From: an uncultured Oscillibacter sp.
GTDB lineage: Bacteria; Bacillota; Clostridia; Oscillospirales; Oscillospiraceae
Length of the DNA stretch: 18,603 nucleotides
NCBI RefSeq assembly: GCF_910587525.1
Contig: NZ_CAJULS010000034.1
Span: forward strand, 1-18,603
Direction: 5' to 3'
Positions within the stretch are counted from its first letter, which is position 1. Each line of letters begins with the position of its first letter. Positions 13,486 through 18,603 of the stretch are shown here, piece by piece. The translations under genes were made by a program, and so were the position numbers. The notes under the pieces are model-generated. The model worked only from the letters and a program-made list of their open reading frames with translations, did no database searches and was not told where the DNA came from.

Positions 13486-14333
13486 TCAACCCACCGTATT
13501 CCGCAGGACGCCGATCCCCTCGATCTCGCACTCCACCACGTCGCCGGGCCTCAAAAATTTCGGTGGGTCAAAGCCCATGCCCACTCCGGCGGGGGTACCG
13601 GTGGCGATGATGGTCCCCGGCAGCAGCGTCATGCCTGCCGTCAGCTCCTCCAGCACCTCGCCGATGGAGTTGATGAGCAGGGCCGTATTGGCCTCCTGCC
13701 GCGCCTCCCCGTTCACCCTGGCGGAGATGGCCAGGGCCGGCGGGAAGGGAATCTCATCCGCTGTGACAACGCAGGGTCCCATGGGGGTAAAGCCGTCCAG
13801 GCTCTTGCCGAAGTACCACTGCTTGTGGCCGGTCTGCACATCCCGGGCGGAGACATCGTTGACGATGTATAGCCAAAGATGTAGTCCCCGGCCTCCGCCG
13901 CCTTGACATTCCGGGCGGTCCTCCCCAGGATCACCGCCAGCTCCGCCTCGTAGTCCAGCCGCTTCACCAGGTCCCGATGACTTTGGATGAATCCCTCCGG
14001 CGCCACGGCCTCCGTCACCCGCTTGGAGAAGTAGCCCGCCGCGGGCTTTTCCTTGGAAAAGGCCTCCGCGTCATAGCCAGCGGCCTCCTCCAGGTGCGCC
14101 CTGTAATTCATGCCCAGACAGATGATGTCCTGCTGGGGCCGGGGAATTGGGGCCAGCAGAGTGACTGCCTCCAAAGAGAGCTCCTCCCCGGCCTGTGCGG
14201 CGATTCGTCCCAAGTCCCCGCTTTCGATCAGGGTATTCATATCCGGGCAGGGCAGGGGGCGTACTGCGGAGCCGTCTCCACTTAAGAGCCCCACCCGCTC
14301 CATTCCATTTTGCAGATACGTGACCAGTTTCAT
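13486..14333 (-). pseudogene. Fumarylacetoacetate hydrolase family protein, frameshifted
   Basis: The first 156 codons (14333 to about 13866) read as a normal FAH-family N-terminus, including LGMNYRAHLEE, PAAGYFSKRV and the metal-site stretch LDYEAELAVILGR, up to GDYIFGYT. The frame then breaks. One extra base near 13867 would restore GYT-IVNDVSARDVQTGHKQWY and the rest of the domain (FGKSLDGFTPMGP to ATGTPAGVGMGF and the end at 13486), giving about 283 residues. The family hydrolyses or decarboxylates beta-diketo and 2-oxo acids; the substrate is unknown. The start has AAAGGAT upstream. Whether the missing base is a mutation or a sequencing error cannot be told from the window. Codon use on both sides stays coding-like, so any inactivation is recent. 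Confidence 0.9.
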
Positions 14334-14402
14334 TTGTGTCGATCCTTTCTTTTCAAAACAGCGGCTCGCTTTCGGCGGGAGCTGCCGCGGCCAAATATCC
14401 GG

Positions 14403-14694
14403 CCCGGGCAGAGTAGATTCTCCACCCGGGCTCAGAAATTCTTGGGAAAAGGGCGCGGCTCAGGACAGCAGCAGCTTGTCGTCCGCCTCGTCGGAGCCGC
14501 TGTCTCCCCAAACGGCCTTCGGCCGTCCGGGGGCCCCGAAAATTGGATTTGCCCCGGGCGGAGTGAATCCGCCCGGGACCAAGCTCCCGCTTTTGCGGGA
14601 TGCTTGTACGCGCTCACGCGCGCCCCGCTTTGCGGGGCCCCGGTCAGCGGCTCAGGACAGCAGCAGCTTGTCGTCCGCCTCGTCGGAGCCGCTG
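14403..14694. repeat. Repeat-rich spacer with a 48-bp direct duplication
   Basis: A 48-bp sequence occurs identically at 14455-14502 and 14647-14694; the second copy holds the last codons and stop of the ABC ATPase gene. Each copy is preceded by a related hairpin with CCCGGG arms (14403-14430 and 14553-14577). Between the copies lie stems ACGGCC/GGCCGT (14512-14526), TCCCGC/GCGGGA (14585-14600) and CCCCGC/GCGGGG (14623-14637). No gene is seen in 14334-14651. Confidence 0.8.
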
Positions 14695-15446
14695 ACTTTG
14701 CTGAACAGCTCCAGCAGCTGGGGGACCGTGAGTTTCTTCTTCTCCTCGCCGGAGACGTCGATGACAATCTTCCCGTCGTACATCATAATCAGCCGGTTGC
14801 CGTGGGCAATGGCGTCCTTCATGTTGTGGGTGACCATCATAGTGGTCAGATGGTTCTCCGCCACGATCCTGTCGGACAGTTCCAGCACCTTGGCGGCAGT
14901 CTTGGGATCCAGAGCGGCGGTGTGCTCGTCCAGGAGCAGGAGCTTTGGCTTTTTTAATGAGGCCATCAGCAGCGTCAGCGCCTGGCGCTGGCCTCCGGAG
15001 AGGAGACCCACCTTGCTGGTGAGACGGTCCTCCAGCCCCAGGCCCAGACCGCTGAGCAGCTCCTGGTACCGGTCCTTCTCCGCCTTGGTAAGGCCCCACC
15101 GAAGTCCCCGCCGCTGGCCCCGGCGGGCCGCCAGGGCCAGATTCTCAATGATCTGCATGGTGGGCGCAGTGCCCATCATGGGGTCCTGAAACACCCGGCC
15201 GATAAAGGCCGCCCGCTTGTGCTCCGGCAGGTGGGTGACGTCGGTGCCGCCGATGGAGATGGTGCCCGCGTCCACGGCCCAGGTACCGGCCACGGCGTTG
15301 AGCATAGTGCTCTTGCCGGCGCCGTTGCCGCCAATGACGGTGCAGAAGTCCCCCTCGTTCAGGATGAGTCTCACGCCCCGCAGGGCCTGCTTTTCGTTGA
15401 CGGTCCCGGCGTTGAAGGTCTTCCAGATCTCTTTGATCTCAAGCAT
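14652..15446 (-). CDS. ABC transporter ATP-binding protein (TrpZ-like)
   Basis: 264 residues. Walker A GGNGAGKST (39-47), signature LSGGQ (149-153), Walker B KLLLLDE (168-174) and the H-loop His207 are intact, so it should hydrolyse ATP and power uptake at the inner face of the membrane. It overlaps the permease gene by 8 bp and is the third gene of the operon. This subfamily travels with PF04392 lipoproteins and PF02653-type permeases; several such systems in Firmicutes are predicted or shown to take up tryptophan or other aromatic amino acids, but no Trp-specific control is visible here. Its 3' end has been duplicated downstream. Confidence 0.92.
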   Translation of the reverse strand: MLEIKEIWKTFNAGTVNEKQALRGVRLILNEGDFCTVIGGNGAGKSTMLNAVAGTWAVDAGTISIGGTDVTHLPEHKRAAFIGRVFQDPMMGTAPTMQIIENLALAARRGQRRGLRWGLTKAEKDRYQELLSGLGLGLEDRLTSKVGLLSGGQRQALTLLMASLKKPKLLLLDEHTAALDPKTAAKVLELSDRIVAENHLTTMMVTHNMKDAIAHGNRLIMMYDGKIVIDVSGEEKKKLTVPQLLELFSKVSGSDEADDKLLLS

Positions 15447-16389
15447 TTGCGGCGCCTCCCCTCTTCACGGCCTTGGCAAAATAGCGCCCCTTCCAGTAGG
15501 GCAGCGACAGAAACACCGCCACCACCAGGGCGGACAGCAGCTTGAGGTAATTGGGGTTCAGGCCCATGGCCAGAACCGCCTGAATGACGACGTAGTAGAT
15601 AATCGCGCCGATAACCACCGCCAGCAGCTTCAGGGCGAAATTGCGGAACAGCTTGGAAAAGAGCACGTCACCGATAATGACGGCGGCCAGGCCGATGACG
15701 ATGGCGCCCCGGCCCACGTTGATCTCATTGGCGCCGTTGTACTGGCAGAGAAGCGCGCCGGACAGGGCCACAAGACCGTTGGAGAGCATCAGGCCCAGCA
15801 CCTTGCAGAAGTCGGTGTTGATGCCCTGGGCCCGGGCCATATTGCCGTTGGAGCCGGTGGCCCGCAGGGCGCTTCCGAGTTCTGTACCAAAAAAGGCGTA
15901 GAGCACGCCGATCAGGCACGCGGCAAAGACACCCACCACCAGGATGGGGTGCCGCCAGATGGGAAAGTCCCCCCGGATCGCTCCCTGGACAAACCGCAGA
16001 GAGACCAGCAGCTTGTTCAAGGTGTCCGCCTGGGTGACATTGACGGCCACAGAGGCCTTGAAGTCCATAATGGCCATATTGATGGAGTACAGCCCCAGCT
16101 GGGTCAAAATACCGCAGAGGATGGCGGGGATCCCGCAGGCCGCGTTCAGGACGCCGGTCACCAGTCCCGCCAGCATCCCTGCCAGCAGCGCCGCCAGCAG
16201 GGCGATCCAGACGTTGGTGCCGTTGGTGAAGAGCATCACGAACACCGCGCCGCCGGTGCAGAAGGAGCCGTCCACCGTCAGGTCCGCGATGTCCAAAATC
16301 TTATAGGTCAGATATACGCCGATGGCCATGATGCCCCAGATCAGTCCCTGAGACACGGCCCCCGGCAGTGCGTTCAAAAAGACAGTCAT
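15439..16389 (-). CDS. ABC transporter permease (PF02653-like)
   Basis: 316 residues from the ATG at 16389, chosen because GGGGAGGAAACGGCA lies just upstream; the open frame extends further but adds hydrophilic residues through the terminator region. Many hydrophobic segments alternate with short loops, starting ALPGAVSQGLIWGIMAIGVY and including LDIADLTVDGSF, which is characteristic of this permease group next to PF04392 lipoproteins. SALRATGSN and NMARAQGIN form the likely cytoplasmic coupling loop. It overlaps the ATPase start. Expression relative to the lipoprotein gene is probably reduced by the terminator at 16435-16476. Confidence 0.9.
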   Translation of the reverse strand: MTVFLNALPGAVSQGLIWGIMAIGVYLTYKILDIADLTVDGSFCTGGAVFVMLFTNGTNVWIALLAALLAGMLAGLVTGVLNAACGIPAILCGILTQLGLYSINMAIMDFKASVAVNVTQADTLNKLLVSLRFVQGAIRGDFPIWRHPILVVGVFAACLIGVLYAFFGTELGSALRATGSNGNMARAQGINTDFCKVLGLMLSNGLVALSGALLCQYNGANEINVGRGAIVIGLAAVIIGDVLFSKLFRNFALKLLAVVIGAIIYYVVIQAVLAMGLNPNYLKLLSALVVAVFLSLPYWKGRYFAKAVKRGGAANA

Positions 16390-16434
16390 TGCCGTTTCCT
16401 CCCCGTGAAAAATCGCAGATAAAGTAAGTATAGC

Positions 16435-16476
16435 AAAAAACAGCGGGGATGGGAAGTCCCTTCCCCGCTGTTTTTT
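16435..16476 (-). terminator. Operon-internal terminator between lipoprotein and permease genes
   Basis: A perfect 15-bp stem (16435-16449 with 16462-16476), made of CAGCGGGGA/TCCCCGCTG plus flanking A6/T6, lies 15 nt after the lipoprotein stop. On the minus strand six T follow. Readthrough would feed the permease and ATPase, giving more lipoprotein than transporter. An extended -10-like TGCTATACT directly after the T-run might allow independent starts, but its -35 is poor. Confidence 0.8.
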
Positions 16477-16491
16477 CACGCGCTATGAACC

Positions 16492-17520
16492 TTATTCGGC
16501 CACGATCGCCTCATATCCCTCGGGAGCGGTGAGTCCCAGGGCCTCGCAGGTGGCGGGGTTGTACTTTTTCACAAACTGGGGCGCGTACTCAATGGCCATG
16601 GTGGAGATATCGGCGCCGTTGGCCAGGATGTCGGCGGCCATCTCGCCGGTCTTGTAGCCGATGTCGTAATAGCTGATGGAGAGCGTGGCCACGCCGCAGC
16701 CGCCGCAAATGCCCTCCTCACCGGCAAACACGGGCTTCACGCCCCGGCAGATGTTGTCGATAATGCCGGTGTTGTTGGCTGCGGTGTTATCGGTGGGGAC
16801 ATACAGCACGTCGCTGTTGTCAACGGCGTTCTGGACCACGGAGGCCATATCGTTAGTGTCGGAGAAGGGGTACTGGGTGCAGGCATAGCCCATGCCCTCC
16901 AGATAGGACTGGACGTTGTCCACCTGGTACTGGCTGTTGGGCTCGGCGGAGCAGTAAATCAGCCCCACGGTCTTGGCATCGGGATACCACTCCTTGATCA
17001 TCTCCGCCTGCTGGTCCAGGGGGGCCAGGTCGGAGGTGCCGGAGACGTTGGAGCCCACGGTGCCGGTGAAGCCCTCGATGCCCAGGGCCACGCCGTACTC
17101 GGTGATGGAGGTGCCCAGCACCGGGATGTCGGCGGTGGCGGAGGCGGCGGCCTGGAGGGGAGCGGTGGCGTTGGCCATGATCAGGTCCACGCCGCCGGAG
17201 ACAAAGCCGTTGATGATGGTGGCGCAGGTGGGGGTGTCGCCGGCGGCGTTCTGGGGATCAATCTCCACCTGGCCGGGCAGCAGCGCGTTCAGGGCGTCGG
17301 TGAAGCCCTCGGTGGCGGCGTCCAGGGCCGGGTGAGGGGCCAGCTGGCAGATGCCCACCTTGTAGGTTTCGCCGGCGGGCCCGTTGTTTTCCGCCGGGGC
17401 GGCGGGGTCCGCGGCGGGGGCCGGATCGGCGGGAGCATTGCTGTCATTGCCGCCGCAGGCGGCCAGGCTCATGACCATCACGGCGGCCAGGAGCAGGGCA
17501 AGAATCTTCTTTTTCATCAT
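16492..17520 (-). CDS. ABC transporter substrate-binding lipoprotein (PF04392/TrpX-like)
   Basis: 342 residues. A lipoprotein signal (MMKKKILALLLAAVMVMSLAAC, Cys22) is followed by an Ala/Pro-rich linker to about 50, then a two-lobed binding fold: YKVGICQLAPHPALDAATEGF, DLIMANATAPLQAAA, PVLGTSITEYG, KTVGLIYCSAEPNS, VLYVPTDNTAANN and PVFAGEEGICGGCGVATLSISYYDIG are all typical of PF04392. It captures a solute outside the membrane for the adjoining permease and ATPase. The ligand is unknown; relatives bind tryptophan or phenylalanine. AAGGAGAG lies 6 nt before the ATG at 17520. It is transcribed from a strong promoter at 17576-17604 through a short structured leader. Confidence 0.93.
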   Translation of the reverse strand: MMKKKILALLLAAVMVMSLAACGGNDSNAPADPAPAADPAAPAENNGPAGETYKVGICQLAPHPALDAATEGFTDALNALLPGQVEIDPQNAAGDTPTCATIINGFVSGGVDLIMANATAPLQAAASATADIPVLGTSITEYGVALGIEGFTGTVGSNVSGTSDLAPLDQQAEMIKEWYPDAKTVGLIYCSAEPNSQYQVDNVQSYLEGMGYACTQYPFSDTNDMASVVQNAVDNSDVLYVPTDNTAANNTGIIDNICRGVKPVFAGEEGICGGCGVATLSISYYDIGYKTGEMAADILANGADISTMAIEYAPQFVKKYNPATCEALGLTAPEGYEAIVAE

Positions 17521-17521
17521 T

Positions 17522-17563
17522 GATCTCTCCTTATGGTTGTTTGGATCGTGAGAGATGCCTCTC
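17522..17563 (-). promoter_or_regulatory. Leader with alternative pairings around the ribosome binding site
   Basis: In the minus-strand leader GAGAG (17563-17559) can pair with CTCTC (17554-17550). The same segment, ATCTCTC (17556-17550), is also perfectly complementary to GAGAGAT (17529-17523), which includes the ribosome binding site of the lipoprotein gene. The two pairings exclude each other. Confidence 0.4.
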
Positions 17564-17575
17564 CAATTCTTTTAC

Positions 17576-17604
17576 ACTATATAGCTTTAAAGGGGTAAAG
17601 TCAA
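17576..17604 (-). promoter_or_regulatory. Strong sigma-A promoter of the ABC operon
   Basis: On the minus strand TTGACT (17604-17599), a 17-nt spacer and TATAGT (17581-17576). Transcription would begin near 17569, about 50 nt before the ATG. Confidence 0.8.
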
Positions 17605-17687
17605 CCGTCGCTTTTGACAAATAGCCCGTTCTGTTTTTCGCTGTCCTTGTGTACTTCCGGCAAAACCTCCTCAAATCGAACTTTTCG

Positions 17688-17716
17688 TTGACAGGGAAAA
17701 AATCAGGTGATATAGT
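17688..17716 (+). promoter_or_regulatory. Near-consensus promoter of a small RNA
   Basis: A perfect TTGACA (17688-17693), an optimal 17-nt spacer and TATAGT (17711-17716). Predicted start near 17723. No protein-coding frame with a ribosome binding site follows on this strand before the terminator. Confidence 0.8.
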
Positions 17717-17722
17717 TGAAAA

Positions 17723-17863
17723 GTATTTTGGAACGCCGCGATTTGCGGCACGCGCCGCAGACGACAATCAAACACCGCCGGAAGACACCGCGGATCGCAG
17801 CTGAGAGTCCCGAAAGAGACTGGGATTTCTCACCCTCTGCGACGGTCCCGCGGTGGTTTTTTT
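17723..17863 (+). ncRNA. Candidate small non-coding RNA, about 140 nt
   Basis: A strong promoter leads into a structured segment ending in seven T. The 3' half folds as a rod: CACCGCGG (17786-17793) with CCGCGGTG (17848-17855), TCGCAG (17795-17800) with CTGCGA (17837-17842), TGAGA (17802-17806) with TCTCA (17828-17832), then TCCC/GGGA at the tip, with bulges on the 3' side. In the 5' part GCGGC (17745-17749) can pair either with GCCGC at 17735-17739 or with GCCGC at 17754-17758. It matches no RNA family I recognise: it lacks the SRP and tmRNA motifs and is shorter than usual 6S RNA, though a rod with bulges is 6S-like. The T-run (17857-17863) overlaps the stop codon of the opposite XRE gene. 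The ends are predictions. Confidence 0.65.
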
Positions 17864-18266
17864 ATTGGCTGTCACTCCGCTCCCTCAAAAGGGCAATCCC
17901 GGCAGATAAAAGGCCGATGCCCAGCAGGGAAAAACCCGTGCGGGTATCCAGCGCGCCCATAACGGCCAGACTGGTCACGGCCGCTCCCATGGCGCAGACC
18001 ACCGCCCTAAAAATCAAGGAGAGCAGCGCCGCGGTCCGGCCTGCCGGCTCCGATGGAGCGGGTGAAACCTGCATCAGTTCTTCAACGGAAGCTCCCAGAA
18101 TTTCAGCCAGCCGGGGAAACGTGTACAAGTCCGGACAGGAGAGCCCCCGCTCCCATTTGGAAACGGCTTTATCGGTAATGCCCAGCTGTCTGGCCAGATC
18201 CAGCTGAGTCATCCCCCGCTCCTTTCGCAGTGCGGCGATGGTGCTTCCAAGAGATGTTTTATCCAT
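17862..18266 (-). CDS. XRE-family regulator with C-terminal membrane segments
   Basis: 134 residues. An N-terminal helix-turn-helix (about 6-62: LGSTIAALRKERGMTQLDLA, then LGITDKAVSKWERGLSCPD) is followed by two predicted membrane helices (about 79-103 and 109-127) and a charged tail. This layout suggests a DNA-binding protein held at the membrane, possibly sensing an envelope signal. AAAGGAGG lies 8 nt before the ATG at 18266. No partner gene adjoins it on the same strand, so its targets are unknown; its own promoter region and the pyrG upstream region are the nearest candidates. The stop codon lies in the terminator T-run of the small RNA on the other strand. Confidence 0.88.
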   Translation of the reverse strand: MDKTSLGSTIAALRKERGMTQLDLARQLGITDKAVSKWERGLSCPDLYTFPRLAEILGASVEELMQVSPAPSEPAGRTAALLSLIFRAVVCAMGAAVTSLAVMGALDTRTGFSLLGIGLLSAGIALLRERSDSQ

Positions 18267-18290
18267 GAATGATTCCTCCTTTTTAAGACC

Positions 18291-18320
18291 AGTGTATCAC
18301 TGCCTGCCGCATCTTCGCAA
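18291..18320 (-). promoter_or_regulatory. Promoter of the XRE gene
   Basis: On the minus strand TTGCGA (18320-18315), an 18-nt spacer and an extended -10 TGATACACT with TACACT at 18296-18291. The leader would be about 18 nt. Confidence 0.6.
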
Positions 18321-18352
18321 CCGACCGGAAGTTTCCGTCGGTCAACCGCTGG

Positions 18353-18380
18353 TTGGGCGGATTTGATTTTTGTGTAAAAT
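18353..18380 (+). promoter_or_regulatory. Possible promoter of pyrG
   Basis: TTGGGC (18353-18358), a 16-nt spacer and TAAAAT (18375-18380). The match is moderate. Two short hairpins lie just upstream (CCGA-CGGAA type at about 18321-18339 and CAACC/GGTTG at 18343-18355). The predicted start is not the G-run needed for the Bacillus-type pyrG attenuation. Confidence 0.4.
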
Positions 18381-18428
18381 ACCAAAAAATGCTGAAAAAT
18401 ATTGTGTGAAAAGGGTGAGGTGCGCATC

Positions 18429-18603
18429 ATGAAAACGAAATTTGTATTTGTCACCGGCGGTGTGGTGTCGGGCCTGGGCAAGGGCATCTGCGCGGCATCC
18501 CTGGGCCGGCTTTTGAAGCAGCGGGGCGTCCGGGTGCGGAACCAGAAGTTCGACCCCTATATCAACGTGGACCCCGGCACCATGAGCCCCTACCAGCACG
18601 GCG
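18429..18603 (+). CDS. pyrG: CTP synthase, N-terminal part (runs off the window)
   Basis: 58 codons are present from the ATG at 18429, preceded by GAGGTG about 7 nt upstream. MKTKFVFVTGGVVSGLGKGI, then ASLGRLLKQRGVRVRNQKFD and PYINVDPGTMSPYQHG are the invariant start of the synthase domain, including the ATP-binding GGVVSGLGKG loop. The enzyme aminates UTP to CTP using glutamine. The gene continues past the right end of the window, so length and integrity cannot be judged. It is divergent from the XRE gene with 162 nt between the two starts. Confidence 0.97.
   Translation, partial: MKTKFVFVTGGVVSGLGKGICAASLGRLLKQRGVRVRNQKFDPYINVDPGTMSPYQHG

Noticed and set aside
14432..14767. 111-codon frame with a repeated Cys-rich segment
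   Set aside because: The repeat in the protein is only the 48-bp DNA duplication read in a wrong frame over the ABC gene end.
15217..16422. 401-codon frame opposite the ABC permease
   Set aside because: Gln/His/Gly-rich shadow of a membrane protein gene, with no domain and no ribosome binding site.
17531..17767. 78-codon frame upstream of the ABC lipoprotein
   Set aside because: It runs through the operon promoter and leader and across the small-RNA promoter, has no ribosome binding site, and resembles nothing known.
17786..17863. T-box riboswitch suggested by ACCGCGG near a terminator
   Set aside because: The full T-box core (GGGTGGNACCGCG) is missing, the specifier stem is absent, and no synthetase or amino-acid gene follows on that strand.
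17723..17863. 6S RNA
   Set aside because: A bulged rod is present, but the 5' and 3' ends do not pair, the central bubble is not convincing, and the transcript is shorter than usual 6S RNAs. Kept as an alternative, not as the call.
1..18603. CRISPR arrays, tRNA or rRNA genes, complete insertion sequences
   Set aside because: No regularly spaced identical repeats, no tRNA or rRNA motifs, and no transposase-like protein were seen on either strand.

Overview
The window is about 18.6 kb of GC-rich, densely packed DNA from a spore-forming, anaerobic Firmicute. Dipicolinate synthase (dpaAB), the mother-cell regulator SpoIIID, an oxygen-sensitive class III ribonucleotide reductase (nrdD/nrdG), S-layer-homology and LCP wall proteins, and strong AAGGAGG ribosome binding sites all fit Clostridia. 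High GC and the gene content suggest the Oscillospiraceae/Oscillospirales side, but that placement is inference.

Layout. 1-370: an AT-rich edge with a promoter and the first 31 codons of a broken GNAT acetyltransferase. 370-3012 (minus): dpaA-dpaB for spore dipicolinate synthesis, behind a sigma-K-like promoter, preceded by an unknown lipoprotein with two Asp-rich (DxDxDG) loops. 3104-6509: cca (minus) and murC plus a YbaK/ProX-type tRNA deacylase (plus), diverging from overlapping promoters and ending at a bidirectional terminator. 6650-9137 (minus): an LCP wall-polymer transferase followed by a secreted SLH-transglutaminase protein. 9387-9923 (minus): spoIIID with a good sigma-E promoter match and a TTG start, followed by a small unknown protein.

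10251-13162 (plus): the anaerobic nucleotide reductase operon nrdD, a 48-residue zinc-ribbon protein, then nrdG. 13163-13485: hairpin-rich intergenic DNA. 13486-14333 (minus): a fumarylacetoacetate hydrolase family gene broken by one missing base. 14334-14651: repeat-rich spacer carrying a second copy of the last 48 bp of the neighbouring ABC gene. 14652-17520 (minus): a three-gene ABC importer of the PF04392/TrpXYZ-like type (lipoprotein, permease, ATPase), with a strong promoter, a short leader with alternative pairings around the ribosome binding site, and an operon-internal terminator.

17688-17863 (plus) looks like an unannotated small RNA gene: near-consensus promoter, rod-shaped fold and terminator with seven T, with no open frame of its own. 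It diverges from the ABC operon and ends on the stop codon of an oppositely oriented XRE-type membrane-anchored regulator. The window ends inside pyrG (CTP synthase).

The best candidates for something undescribed are this small RNA, the zinc-ribbon protein inside the nrd operon, the unknown gene behind spoIIID, and the duplicated ABC gene tail. No CRISPR array, tRNA, rRNA or complete insertion sequence was seen.
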